Of a DNA stretch of 64,000 nucleotides, positions 11,746 to 23,140 are shown in pieces. How positions within the stretch are numbered: the stretch's first letter is position 1; each line of letters begins with the position of its first letter. The position numbers were made by a program, and so were the translations under genes. Origin of the DNA: Lyophyllum atratum (taxonomy: Eukaryota; Basidiomycota; Agaricomycetes; Agaricales; Lyophyllaceae); the NCBI GenBank assembly GCA_014905825.1, contig JACGCN010000067.1:62001-126000 (forward strand). Direction: 5' to 3'. Under the pieces are notes generated by a model. That model worked only from the letters and a program-made list of their open reading frames with translations. It was not told where the DNA came from and did not search any database.

Positions 11746-12480
11746 TGTTGGTTGGTGGTTGGGGAGGTGGGATGACGGCCGTGGACTTTTTTGTAGCACC
11801 TAGTATTGGCTCGTGATGGTGTATTATAGTGTTGTATCTATCAAGCGAAGATGAACATACATAGATGTGGTTTCTTGAACTCGCGCAGACCGTTAGACGT
11901 CGGACAATTCCACCACCGCGCTGAGTCAGATTTCCGGTTCTCTTCGCATTCTAGCTCCCTCCCGAGTGTGACGTGCATGTCCGCCCGAGCTGGATCCCTA
12001 GAACCGATCGGCATTCCTGCCTCGAATTGGTCTATAAATCTGCTGTCTACAGTGGTCATGGGATAATCAAGACATTTTCGGGAATTCACGCATGTCCTCG
12101 CTGCCAGGCTGTTTGGGCTACGTCTTTTTCCACGCGTCCCGCGGACAGGGTCAAAGGAAGGTGATCGATACATTATAGGCTGTTCCTTACTTCGCCTTGC
12201 TTTGGAATGTGAATGGCAAACGCGACACCGCATGTGATCACTGATGGACGTCACGAGGCTTTCGGCAGTAGCGCCTTTCATTGTCAAGTTTCTGAGTCTC
12301 AGTTCCAACTTCCGAGGTCCTTGTCTCTTCCACGTCCCGTCGACTTGGATTCGTCCCTTCGTTGATGCTAGGCGCTATGTGTGTCTCGCTTGACGGCATA
12401 ACATCTTGTAAGATTCGACCCCGGATGTGTCACCAGTGAGCCTAACGAGGCCTTGGGTGAAATCGAACCATCAGCGAAGA
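11746..12480. other. Intergenic region
   Basis: Nothing supportable. A 155-codon minus-strand frame (12308-11841) has a composition like random sequence. Confidence 0.4.
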
Positions 12481-12673
12481 GCAATGCAGCCGTTGCGCCA
12501 GGTAAAGGATCGGTGTATACCTTGGCAACCTTCGACTCATCCTGCCGTTATATCTAGTCCTCCTCGTCGCCTTGCATGCCGAACGGACTGCCTATAGCAT
12601 TTAGTCACTCCGGTAAGCATTGGTTCGTTCTTCACAACTTGGAGTCCGCCTTGACGCACCGAATGGGCAGATC

Positions 12674-13093
12674 ATGCATCGGGAGCATAACCCCGCCTTG
12701 TTGTACTCGCTTATCCAACTTCAATTTTCTTCGCGACTACCCGCACGCAAACCCTCCTCGAACTGGGTACTTTACTTTCAGGAAGCGTTAAGAAGCTCAG
12801 GATCTGAGTCATTTCGCTCGTGTATTATCTCAAGACTACGAGCGCTGGGGAGGAGCAGGAGGAGGATATCACTACTTCGAATTCCCACCTTCCTTGCGAC
12901 ACTCCGGAGCCCCCAAGATCACGTGGCTTGTCTACCAGCCTCTGGGGAGACCGCTATCGAATTGTTACAATCTGCCGCTCGGGACGATCGTGAATATATC
13001 AGCGTCACCTCAAGGAGCTTTTATATTTCACTTCTATCAGAGCATGACACTTCTGATGCGGCAGTGTCAGCTAGGTCCGCGCTGAGAGCATGA
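12674..13093 (+). pseudogene. Decayed third copy of the orphan tandem family
   Basis: The sequence from ATG 12674 (MHREHNPALLYSLIQLQF...) aligns with the starts of the intact genes at 13358 and 17373 (MHQEHTLPWNTLTSHFKF, MHQEHILPWNTLTSHFRF). After roughly 55 codons it jumps to the equivalent of their C-terminal third (the ARDLHQY...LMRECQ region), so about 370 bp is missing and the frame is disrupted. Its upstream block (about 12490-12600) also matches the promoters of the intact copies. It is a relic of the same tandem duplication. Confidence 0.65.
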
Positions 13094-13144
13094 GATCATA
13101 TATGTTCGTTTCTCCAGCAGAGACATGACTCAAAGTGAGACTGA

Positions 13145-14460
13145 CAGATGGCAGCACTGAGTATCGGTCGCGCTGGTAAGTAATCGGTGTATATCTCGGG
13201 GACGTATGAGTCATCATTCTGCTCATATATAGCCTCCCCGCGTTGCCTTGGATTCCGAATAAACTATCCGTATATTTCTAGTGGTGAGTACGCTATTACT
13301 CCGCTTCCTTTACCACGACTTGTGTGATCAGTACTGATGCGTCGCTAGTAGATTGACATGCACCAAGAACATACCCTTCCTTGGAACACCCTCACATCCC
13401 ATTTTAAATTCATTCGCGACAATCCACAAATGACACCTCGTCGAACAGGATTCTTTGCTCTCAACAAGCCTCGCCAAACCCAGGATTTAAATCATTTCGT
13501 TCGCGTATTGTCCCAGACTATCACCACATTCGCTCAGACGGAGCGCAAGAAACACCCTCAAACGTTCGCGGCGCCGTCCACTGGGCAATTATTCTCCGAC
13601 ACGCTTCGTGACATCCACTCCCGGTTCCTAAATGCAGAAAATCAGCGTCTTGAGTTCTGGATAGCATCCGCTCAGGCCCCTATATCTCCCTTCGATAATC
13701 ATTCGATGAATGGGTGGCCTCTCGCTCACGTCACCAAGGTTCTCTTGAGGGAAGGCAAGCTACAGACTCTTCTCATGCTGGCCAACCATCCGGGAATCCC
13801 TCTTGAACGCCTCGCCGAGTTCCAACTTGCTTACATTCGTGTAGGGTTCTCTGAGGTAGCGAGCTGTGCGCTCCTCTCGTACATCTTCCTGAATTTTGCT
13901 GTGGCTGTGGGAATGCTCAAGAAAGGCGGAAACGAGCGCTGGGGATGCGTGAATGTCGAATTCACGCTATCCAATTTGCACGTCCCTTGTGGGACTTCGC
14001 ATTCCCCAGATGACGTGGCTTTTCCATTTCCTGTAAACACCTCGGCTCCGGAATTGTTCCAGGACGACGCTCGGGACCTTCATCAATATCATGACTATGT
14101 TAAAGAACTTTTCAGAATTCTTTATCAGTACGATGCATTGATGCGTGAATGTCAAGTCGACCCGCAGTGGGAGCAGGAGATTCTCTATGCACTTCGCAGG
14201 ATTACGTATGGACTGAAACTAGATCAGCAGGAATCGTTGGAGGGATGGAAAGACGTTCTTGTATGAAGTACATATGGGTTGTCGTCGGTATATGACATCT
14301 ACCTACAGGACTACCGTGTATGGATACTTGAAATCCCTCGAATTTGACTTCAGACGCATCCAAGGATTTACCCAACTCATCTTAGGTTACTTCGATGACA
14401 TTCCCGTCAGAACCGACTTAGATTGTCTGGACACCAGAGCTAGTTTTAGCGCGTGGTTGA
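13145..14460 (+). repeat. Tandem-family unit 1 (direct repeat)
   Basis: Aligns with 17165-18455 in the same orientation: promoter (TATATAG), a 5'-UTR intron (13284-13348 here), coding sequence and about 190 bp of 3' flank. The unit of duplication therefore exceeded the gene at both ends. Confidence 0.75.
13358..14266 (+). CDS. Orphan tandem-family protein, copy 1
   Basis: A single-exon frame of 302 residues with the ATG at 13358, just after a conserved 5'-UTR intron. Most residues are identical in the copy at 17373, and the two coding sequences stay in frame throughout, so both appear to be under protein-level constraint. It is largely alpha-helical in appearance, with a hydrophobic stretch around residues 160-185 (VASCALLSYIFLNFAVAVGM) that could be a membrane or buried helix. 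No signal peptide. Recurrent features are LTSHFKFIRDNP, VTKVLLREGKLQTLLMLANH and LHQYHDYVKELFRILYQYD. I do not recognise the family. Confidence 0.75.
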   Translation: MHQEHTLPWNTLTSHFKFIRDNPQMTPRRTGFFALNKPRQTQDLNHFVRVLSQTITTFAQTERKKHPQTFAAPSTGQLFSDTLRDIHSRFLNAENQRLEFWIASAQAPISPFDNHSMNGWPLAHVTKVLLREGKLQTLLMLANHPGIPLERLAEFQLAYIRVGFSEVASCALLSYIFLNFAVAVGMLKKGGNERWGCVNVEFTLSNLHVPCGTSHSPDDVAFPFPVNTSAPELFQDDARDLHQYHDYVKELFRILYQYDALMRECQVDPQWEQEILYALRRITYGLKLDQQESLEGWKDVLV

Positions 14461-14479
14461 CCAGAGAGGAACAGTGAAG

Positions 14480-14950
14480 GCTTACAATCACTCTCATGCA
14501 CTTCACCAAACTCCGGCACTCATGATGGCGCCGATGACTTAAGTCTTCGTATTTTCATTAAGAAATGCTACCGACGAAGGCGATGCCACCTCTGGGCTCT
14601 GTGACAATCACACTCTTGCATTATGTAGTCATAGATAACTAGAGAAACGAGGTGCATAATCAAGCACAGGTCGGAGTGGTATGCACAACTTCTGGTAGCG
14701 TGCAATGCAGATGTTCTATAACCGAACAGAACTCCATATATGCACGACGCTTCAGTGGAAGCAAGCTCTATCTTCCACCCGCCTCACTTTGCGTTAGTCC
14801 GACAAACCCTATCCCGATACCTGCATCAACTCGAACCAACCTGTCGTTGGTAGGATTGTGCCCCATAATCAATCGTACATTCCGTCCACAAGCTCTAGTA
14901 TGAGGATCCACACCCGTTATGAGTGCCACGTCACCCATACACCAGTTCAG
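14480..14950. other. Intergenic region
   Basis: No gene, RNA or repeat that I can support lies between the orphan gene and the end of the convergent oxidoreductase gene. Confidence 0.4.
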
Positions 14951-14956
14951 GTGTAT

Positions 14957-16874
14957 TTACTCGTACATCTGATCTTCGTCTGTGATAACAATCCCAAACA
15001 TAGGCCACATCGATGCCGCGTTGAGATCGTCGGGCTCGCCCTCCTTTCGCCCGATGACGCCTTGGGACTGGAAGACCGACTTCCCCTTTGATATACCACG
15101 TCAGTATGCGTTATGATACGGTCAAGCGACACAGAGAGAGGAAAGCAACTTACCAGACCCAGGGTAACCTTGATCGCGGGCGGGCCAGGGGTATACCGCT
15201 CGAGGGGCTCGGCAGGTTCGTGAATGCCGTCCGAAGACCGCTTAATGAGACGGATGACATTACGTGCTGCGACTTCACCCTACGTTATGGACGACGACGA
15301 ATGGGTATGTAAACGTGAAGCTGATAGACGGAATGACGAACCTGGTAATAAGCGTTATGTCCAGCAGGAATAGCGCCGAAAGCATCTGCAGCGTCGCCTA
15401 CGACGAAGATGTTGGGGTATGGCGTTGAGTCTTCAACCGGCTCCTCGATCGTTTCATTGGCGGGTGGTGGATTCGAAGATGAGCTTGTACCGGTCGAGTC
15501 GGAGAGGGAGACCTGCTTCAAAGCCGTCTCGATATCTCTCGTCGATGTTTGAGAGCTTGGGAGGACGCCTAGCTGCATCGTGCGTAAAACATGTGCCAAG
15601 GAATCGGCAGGATTGACCGTTGCGGGGTCCAGCTCTTTGAGGAGTCCTGTATTCGGTGTTTGGCCTGTGCAGAGAAGCTATCAGACGAAAGCAAGTGGTG
15701 AGTACTGCAAAAATTTCGGTGTGGCATGACGCACGATGAGATCCGCAGCAATCTCCCTCCCAGTCACGGTTCGTACGACGCGCTGGCCGCGATCGTTCGT
15801 CTTTCCTGGCTCCTCATCGACAGAGGAAAGGTCCAGCCTTTCCCCAAGAATGATATCTACGTTGTCTAGGGTGTTCATGGTACTCAGAACTGAGGTGCGA
15901 ACAAGGTCAGCCGAGATCGGAACATTTATACGAGATCGGCGTGCTTACTTTCACCATGCATCTCCTCGTCGAACCTAGGAAGGAGACGCTTTCGGGAATG
16001 AAGGAGAGTGACGTTCTTCATGGGATGTATCGTAGCAATGTCTGTCGCAAACTCTGGAGAAACGTTAGGAATGGGATACGACGTGAGGGTTGCGTAGGAC
16101 GTACGGATACCGAGAGCACCACCCCCAACCACAAGAACGCTCGGCGCTTCCTCCACTATCTTCTGATGCTCCTGCATCCATGTGATACCCTCTGACTTCG
16201 TGCCATTGTAGACGGGGAGATGTCGACCTTTGGTGGGCTTTGGTGGGACTGGTTTGCCAGCCGAATCGGTTTCCCAGAGGTTAAGCGGCGCGGGGAGGTG
16301 TGAGCCGAGGGCATAAATGAGGTAGTCAAACGGAACCGTTTCGGTTGGTAAACCGTGTTCGGGGAATGCTTGTGAAAGGGTTAGGGACTTCTGGCTTATT
16401 GACGTGACGGTGGCTTGGAGGCGGCGGTGGAGCAGAGGTGGTTCCTCGGTGAGGAATATCTTCGTATTTGCGATGACTTGGGGAGCACATATATATATCA
16501 GAACGCATTTCATTGGGAACGATTTCACTCACAGGCTTTATGTTCGTGTCCAGGAAGAACCGCGAGCCGGGGGAAAATATAGATGTCTAGAGGATGTTAG
16601 TCATGTTCAGCGGGCATTCTGCGGGACTTACGATTGGTATGTCTATATGACCCGATGAGCTTCAACGTATGAGAGACATAGTTGTTCGACATACGAGTTA
16701 CGGTCAATTAAGAGCACTCTCCAATCTGTAGGAACGCCAGCTGCGAGGACCTGAGCGGATCGTGTACCTAGGAGTGCCGATCAGCGAAATAAACCAGAGA
16801 AAATGATATAATTTTTGTTGTAACGAACCTCCATAGGCAGCACCTAGAACGACGACAGTTTTCGTCACGAGCAT
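14957..16874 (-). CDS. AIF/FSP1-like FAD-dependent oxidoreductase
   Basis: Ten exons: 16874-16829, 16767-16695, 16642-16632, 16586-16533, 16476-16111, 16053-15949, 15889-15735, 15677-15342, 15279-15154, 15085-14957; 466 residues. The N-terminal dinucleotide fold VVVLGAAYGG binds FAD. A second one, VLVVGGGALEFATD (about 180-195), is the NAD(P)H site. LLCTGQTPNT (about 271-280) and FVVGDAADAFG (about 360) are the conserved C-terminal FAD motifs. This is the class-I pyridine-nucleotide-disulfide reductase fold of AIF, AMID and FSP1 proteins, without redox-active cysteines. Family members oxidise NAD(P)H with quinone or other acceptors; the exact substrate here is unknown. No targeting peptide is evident. 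Exon 3 is only 11 nt. The gene is nested between two copies of the orphan tandem family. Confidence 0.9.
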
Positions 16875-17164
16875 GTTGGGGAAAAGAAATCGTCGTCTGA
16901 TCAGCGATTGTTGTCTTATCTGATAACAATTCGAAGTCCGCTGGTTCTAGACCGGGACCCAACCACATTGTTGATATCATACGATCAACAGTAGACCGGT
17001 ACCGTCGACTCTTGCCATGCAATGGCTTCGGCATGCCTGCGCGTTGTATGCAAGGATTAAGAGGAGCGTTTCCAATCTTGAAGTACCCTATCCTATTCTC
17101 AATTCATACGGAACTTATCAGGCCTCTCCAGAAAAATTTTGAATACAAGATCGAGGAGCTGGAT

Positions 17165-18455
17165 ACATGACAGGAACGAGTATCGGTCGCGTGGTAAGTG
17201 TCAACTCGGTCTCGGGGACGTATGACTCATCAACCCACTCATATATAGCCTCAGGCACTGCCTTGGATTCCGAATGAACTATCCGTCTATTTCACAGTGG
17301 TAAGTATGCCGCCTTTTTCTCGTCCTTTTACCGCGACGATCGTAATCGATACTAATGCATTGCCAGTAGATTATGCATCAAGAACACATCCTTCCTTGGA
17401 ACACCCTCACATCCCATTTCAGATTCATTCGCGACAATCCGCAAATCACACCTCATCGAACAGGATTCTTTGCTCTCAACAAGCCTCGCCAAACTCAGGA
17501 TTTAAATCATTTCGTCCGCGTATTGTCCCAGACTATCACCACATTCGCGCAGACGGAGCGCAAGAAACACCCCGAGACGTTCGCGGCGCCGTCCACTGGG
17601 CAATTGTTCTCGGACACGCTTCGTGACCACCACTCCCAGTTCCTGGATGCGGAAATTCAGCGTCTGGAGTTTTGGATAGCGTCCGCCCAGGGCCCTACCT
17701 CTCCCTTCAATCATACGATGGATGGACTGCGTTTCGGTGACGTCACCAAGGTTCTTCTAAGGGAAGGCAAACTACAGACTCTCCTCATGCTTGCCAATCA
17801 TCCAGAAATCCCTCTTGAACGCATTGCGACTTTACAAATTGCTTACGCCCATATAGGGTTCTCCGAAGTAGCGAGCTGCGCGCTCCTCTCATACGTCTTC
17901 CTAAATTTTGCTGTGGCTGCGGGAATGCTCAAGAAAGGCGGATACGAGCGGTGGGGATGCGTGGATGTCGAATTCACTCTATCCAACCTGCATATCCCTT
18001 GCGAGACCTCGCATCCCCCAGATGACGTGGTTTTTCAATTCTTTTTATCCACCTCGGAATGGGGATTGTTCCAGGACGGCGCTCGGGACCTTCATCAATA
18101 TCATGACTATGTCAAAGAACTATTCAGGATCCTCTATCAGTACGATGCATTGATGCGTGAGTGTCACCTCGACCCGCAGTGGGAGCAGGAGATTCTCTAT
18201 GCACTTCACAGGATTACGTATGGACTGAAACTAGATCAGCAGCAATCGTTGGAGGGATGGAAAGTGGTTCTTGTATGAGGTACATATGGGGTGTCGTCGG
18301 TATAGACATCTACCTATGGTACTACCGAGCACGTTATTACTTAGAAACCCTCGGATCTGACTTCGCATCCAAAAGTTCACGCAAATCACCTTAGGTTACT
18401 TGGATGACATTCCCATCAGAACCGACTCAAATTGTCCAGACACCAGAGCTAGTCG
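17165..18455 (+). repeat. Tandem-family unit 2 (direct repeat)
   Basis: Direct-repeat partner of 13145-14460, with the same promoter block, a 5'-UTR intron (17300-17366), gene and 3' flank. Confidence 0.75.
17373..18278 (+). CDS. Orphan tandem-family protein, copy 2
   Basis: A 301-residue single-exon paralogue of the gene at 13358, in the same orientation 4 kb downstream, with the oxidoreductase gene on the opposite strand between them. Differences from copy 1 are scattered substitutions (for example VNTSAPELF against LSTSEWGLF) and a one-residue length change, with no frameshift. The hydrophobic segment VASCALLSYVFLNFAVAAGM is preserved. The 5'-UTR intron and TATATAG promoter are conserved. 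Function unknown. Confidence 0.75.
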   Translation: MHQEHILPWNTLTSHFRFIRDNPQITPHRTGFFALNKPRQTQDLNHFVRVLSQTITTFAQTERKKHPETFAAPSTGQLFSDTLRDHHSQFLDAEIQRLEFWIASAQGPTSPFNHTMDGLRFGDVTKVLLREGKLQTLLMLANHPEIPLERIATLQIAYAHIGFSEVASCALLSYVFLNFAVAAGMLKKGGYERWGCVDVEFTLSNLHIPCETSHPPDDVVFQFFLSTSEWGLFQDGARDLHQYHDYVKELFRILYQYDALMRECHLDPQWEQEILYALHRITYGLKLDQQQSLEGWKVVLV

Positions 18456-18554
18456 CATCAGATATTCAACGCACAGGTAAGTAGGTCCATATAACTACAT
18501 ATACAAAGGCTTGACATCGCGGAGCTATTCAACAGACTCAAGCTCTTTGCAGAC

Positions 18555-18920
18555 TCAGCAACGGGAGCTTGGGCCGTACTCGCAGCAGCCGTTAGGGCCG
18601 CACTCATAGATATAGCCTGACTTGCAAGGACCACCTGGACCGTTGGCACCGCAGTACTGGCCTTGCGGCAGGGTGTAGATCTGGCAGGGCGTGTTGTAGT
18701 TACAGGCCTGTTCGCAGATGTGTTTAGCTAGGCGCACTGTCCAGAGAGTAAGAATTGGCATACGCGTTTGTTAATCTCAGCAGGAGCTGCAGTAAGCTTT
18801 GGTTCGACAGCGGCGGCAAGGCCGGCGAAGGCGACGAGTGAGGTAGTGACGAAAGCGAAGAACTGGGAAGTTTAAGTTAGAATTGAACCATTCAAGCCAG
18901 AAGGCGAAGCACACCTTCAT
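18555..18920 (-). CDS. Small secreted cysteine-rich protein with Kex2-type site
   Basis: Three exons, 18920-18915 (only ATG AAG), 18862-18764 and 18707-18555, give 85 residues. Introns of 52 and 56 bp with a CTAAAC branch keep the frame. Residues 1-20 (MKFFAFVTTSLVAFAGLAAA) are a signal peptide. A propeptide follows, ending EINKR, a dibasic Kex2-type cleavage site. The mature part of about 50 residues has eight cysteines (spacing includes CNYNTPC, CGANGPGGPC, CGPNGCC and a final Cys), enough for four disulfides. A TATAAAG lies about 95 bp upstream. Eight Cys, small size and Kex2 processing are typical of fungal effector-like or defensive secreted peptides. Activity is unknown and I assign none. 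Confidence 0.8.
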
Positions 18921-19012
18921 ATTATAGGTGGAAAGTTGTTGTGAGAGAAGAGTGTTTGCTAATTCCTTGGAAGGTAGAGAGCTTGGATTCATAGGATGGC
19001 ACGATGAAGAGG

Positions 19013-19019
19013 CTTTATA
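19013..19019 (-). promoter_or_regulatory. TATA box of Cys-rich protein gene
   Basis: TATAAAG on the minus strand, about 95 bp upstream of the ATG at 18920. Confidence 0.5.
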
Positions 19020-19142
19020 CCTTTTCTTGCGTGATGAGAATTTGGAAATTGAAGACAGGAAATAAACTTGCCGAAGGACCCCGATCTCGACGGAAGGCGC
19101 GGCAGTGGTAGTAATCACTTGTACCAGGCGCGTTGGCTCCGT

Positions 19143-19364
19143 TATTCAATAGAATTATTAAACTATTTGTCCTCGTGAATGTGTGCGAAGCGCCCGTGGG
19201 GCGAAACGTTGGTAATGATCGGCGTACGAGGAGTAGTTACTCCAATATTCAGTCGAATTATCAAAATAACCGTCCTCGTGAACGCTAGCTCAGCCTTGTG
19301 CATTTGTGGCGCAACCGCCCGAGCACCTATATCTCCGATTAATTTCGTACAAGCTCTCTTATAG
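19143..19364 (+). pseudogene. Possible relic of a multi-span membrane protein
   Basis: The plus-strand frame contains FSRIIKITVLVNASSALCIC, resembling a transmembrane segment of Agaricomycete 7TM-type proteins. A weaker second copy of the same roughly 45-bp segment lies about 93 bp upstream (19150-19192 against 19243-19285). There is no complete gene around it. It may instead be coincidence. Confidence 0.2.
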
Positions 19365-19369
19365 CAGAT

Positions 19370-20580
19370 CTTCAATGCAATTGCCGCCGCTCCAGCAATT
19401 ATATGAACCTCGAATGATGCAAAGATTGATATCGGTGGCTGAGAGACACCGCCTTTGAGATTTAATGGAAAAGGGAGCTTCAGCCCTGCGCGATTGTAAT
19501 CAAAAATCAAGCATCTCAGCGCAAGCCAGCCTATCGTAAAATGTGCACGCTGCAAGAAGGATGCAAACTCAACTGTATTGTCATACATAGGACTGGATCA
19601 CTATCCACTTGCCGTAACTTGCCTTGAGAAGTTCGAGACAGTACCGCCTCGAGGTCCAAACCGACATGGAAAAGGCTTTGGATTGCTGTGCATAAATGAT
19701 CTCAGCTGTGAATGAACCATAGGGCAAAAGTTATAAAAAAACTTGTCACCCCAATCGTAACTGGGACCATATTTGGGACCATCTAACTATTGATACTAAC
19801 AGAACGCAGCAAATGATCCCTGTGAGTCGCTTCATTGTCTCTCATCAGTGCTTCAACCTCATGTTCGGCTCCTCAGCGAGTGACAGACAGCCCGAATGTG
19901 CCTGTAGAATGCAAATGATGCGAGGACCGCGAACAGACAAAGGCTTGAATCGAAGCTCAGATATCGTTTTCTCCCGCTGCCGACAGTGATGTTCTCTACC
20001 TTCGCAAGGCCATGCACGGCACCAGCAACGACCATGTAGAAGACTGTCCATGCACGACGTTGCCTTTCACAAACCCAAAACATCTCAGAGTCGTGCTGCA
20101 TGGCCGAAGGACAAGTTCGTGAACCGAATAACGATGGGGGTCAGATGGTCCCTTCGTTGCCTGTTAATTTTGGTCATCATTAGTCAACTACGCCGCAGAC
20201 GACAGACAGAACGATGCTAACAATGACTGGGGTTACCATTACGAAGATGAATGACACTAGTATTGTTGGTCCGAATATTCGCGAAGCGCAAAAAGTATCA
20301 TGAGTTCATTCTCCCCGCAAGCCTGGGTGAGGTCGTTCATCCATGCGATGATCAGCCACTGTTGAGCCTCAGCAGGCGCCCTGTTAAGACGCAATATGCC
20401 ATGGGAATGCGAGTTTGCGGGTTACGAGGATGGATCATCTACGTCTCGAGTGATAGTCATCCCCAAAGACCGAATCGAGCATGGTATCCAGGAAGATCGT
20501 GTAATATCGTAGCACTATGTAGACAATTATATTATACATACAGGCTATACATTAAGAGTAGGCTTACAATACAGCATCAG
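19370..20580. other. Region without a supportable gene
   Basis: Scattered short frames, some hydrophobic (minus 20101-19859), with no domain or splice pattern that joins them. It may contain decayed membrane-protein sequence. Confidence 0.3.
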
Positions 20581-20586
20581 GCTACG

Positions 20587-22817
20587 CTAGATCATCTCGC
20601 CCTGTTGCAGATATATCCGGAGGATCGTTTCCCGAACTGTTTCTTCCCCGCGCGAGACTCAGCTGCTGCATGAAGAGGGACTTTGACAGAAAAACTCACC
20701 TCCGAGAAGCAGCGCCGCCATTGAGTTTGTATCCTGGATCGCGTCGTTACGTTAGCTTGGGCGCTGGCAAGGTAGAAGACTAGCGTGGGGCGCCAAGGTC
20801 AGGTACGTACTATGGCAGACGTTTCGTGGACCATGAACGGTCGTGGGATGGGCGATAACTTCCGCTGTAGGAGGGAATGGATCAGCGAAAGATATAGGGT
20901 GAGGCTTCGACGACGTACATGGTATGTCCGGAACTTGTCACAGAAATCTGGGGTGGTAGTAACATCAATAGTCGGTATCAGCATAGAGCCGAATGCATGG
21001 CGAGCTCACATTTTGTCACAGGTGCGACCTCGTTCGGCAGGTCGCCGTAGCTTGGCACGTATTTCTTGACCTTGACTCCTGCGGCAAGAGTCGACGATAG
21101 GACGTCCTTCTGCATAGTCGGTCAACAGAGGCCCGCGCATGGAATAGGGAGATACATGAACATACCTTGTTGAAGAAAAGGATCAGGGTCGCGTTTGCGA
21201 GGAGTTTGTTTCGACAAATCTCGCGCCACAACATCAAGCTGTCTTCCTACGTGACAGTCGTGATCAACAGGAGCTTACATGGTTGGCGATGTGGTTACGT
21301 ACTAGACGATTGATGTCTGGCTCCTCCTCCAGCGCTTGGTTGAACGCCAGTGGGGCGAGGAAGAGTATCGTTTGAACTGGACGAAGCATCTTTAGCATTT
21401 GTCCGCTCGAGTAAAGAAAGCCAATATTACCGTCCTCGAAATATGGTATCCATTTTGGCCGCTGAACGTTCGTCAGAGAGGGTTGCACCTCGAGACATGG
21501 AACAGAGACGCACCTGACTTCGACTTCCTCCCACGTCCGTTATGTATACCTCGGAGCCGATGTCGAGCCCTATAGATGATCAGGTCATGAAATTAAATTA
21601 CTGCTTGATGGTACCGATGGACAATTCATACCTTTCTCGATTACAAAGTAATGTTCCTCAACGCCAAGCGTTCGTACTCGTGCACGCATGATATCCGCTA
21701 TGACACCAATAAGCGTAATGTCTTATGATGAGAATAAAATACCACGAACAATCTGTAGGTTGGTATGCGGGGTCTGCAATGCGTTCGATATCATTCAGGA
21801 AGCTATACTGACCGTAAGTCTTATCTCTCAGAAAGGCAGGGGAACACATCTTACAATCCCGGCAAATCCTCCATCTTTACCCCCTTCTTCTTCAGCACAG
21901 CCCTCACATTCGGGTCATTCCACAGAACCAAAATATCGTCCTTGGAAGCCACCAGCACCGATGTTGGATCTATCTCCTTGTTCAGATGATTCTGCGAGCG
22001 CCTCCGCTTGACGTCCGCAGGGCCGTTTACGGGCACTTGAGTCCGTGCCTTCAGGGTGGCCTTCCAGTTGCTCCCTGGGCGCACGCAGAGGTCGCGGTGA
22101 GTATGTGTGCACCCCGGCGATATGAGCTGCATGATGTTTTGTTCGATGAAGAGAAGGGGCGAAAGCCCTAGACGGATGCGCCGAAGGTCGCGGTTAAGGG
22201 GGGACTTGGCATCGGTGTCGCCAGTGGAGTCCCATTCGTGTTGGAGGATGTCGAGGATAAGCTTGAGAGACCTGATGGGAGTGTTAGAAGCACGGGTCAA
22301 GTGGGCACAGGGGAAAAAACACGTACCCTATGACGTTGAGTTGGATGATAGTTCTCCATGCTGGTCGCTCGCTCTCGAACTGCTGCGGTGCAAAGACTAA
22401 CTGAAAATCTGGGCCTGGGTCAGCTATCTGAATGCGAAAAATTTGCTGGATGCATACTCCGTAAAACAGAGCTCTAGAAGGACGAGGAATCAGCATGCTA
22501 CGGTAGGTATGGGGCGGAGAAACATTCTTACCTTTCCCGATTCAGATTGCCCTTTACGGTGGACAGCGGCCGTCAGGAGGCGCACCGTGTAAGAGGGAAA
22601 CAATCAACATACCAAGGAGTAGTATCTGCACACACTTCTTCTTCTTATCCATCGCCTTCTTCGTCTCCAGTAGCTGCTCATCGATCTCCTTCGATATTCT
22701 CAACGACTCTTCGAATGCATGTGACAGGTTGTCGTCGTCGCCCCCATGTTTGAACGGCGGGGCCGGAGCATCCCAAGGAAAACTGGCCTGTACTTTGGAC
22801 GCAGTGATGTCGGACAT
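20587..22817 (-). CDS. Divergent heterotrimeric G-protein alpha subunit
   Basis: Sixteen exons in continuous phase: 22817-22613, 22551-22532, 22473-22458, 22408-22327, 22271-21855, 21802-21750, 21697-21632, 21569-21514, 21461-21431, 21376-21303, 21246-21166, 21109-21010, 20947-20919, 20864-20811, 20733-20700, 20636-20587; 455 residues. G1 is GQSESGKSS (about 69-77), switch I RARVRTLGVEEHYF, switch II DVGGSRSQRPKW (298 on), G4 FFNKKD and G5 ETSAID. Two departures from canonical G-alpha are visible. The catalytic Gln of DVGGQ is Ser, and the protein starts MSDITASK, lacking Gly2/Cys3 for N-myristoylation and palmitoylation. The helical domain is long (417-nt exon). The family couples 7TM receptors to effectors at the plasma membrane. 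The Gln-to-Ser change predicts slow GTP hydrolysis or a different mechanism. The tail is LRIYLQQGEMI. Confidence 0.92.
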
Positions 22818-23140
22818 GGCGGTCGTGACTGAAGGTGAAGGAGGACGCGCAGCGTGGGGATGAACTTGAAACGCCTTGAAAAAGGATAAAGTCTCGAAAT
22901 TGCAGCCGTGTGCGTCAGGGTCGAATCAAGGCACGGCAACGTGGAGAGGTAATATCGGAGCCCAGCGGACTGTTTCGTGACGACCATCAGCGACAGGAAT
23001 ATTGCAAATCCAGAATCTCGCACTCAGCCTGAGGCCTGAGGGAATATAGATCCCGGGAAGGGCGTTGCACGACGAGGGTGAGACCTGAGAGTTATGAACC
23101 TTGTTATCATCTTCATAGTGTTTTCTCTCAGTGTTTCAGG

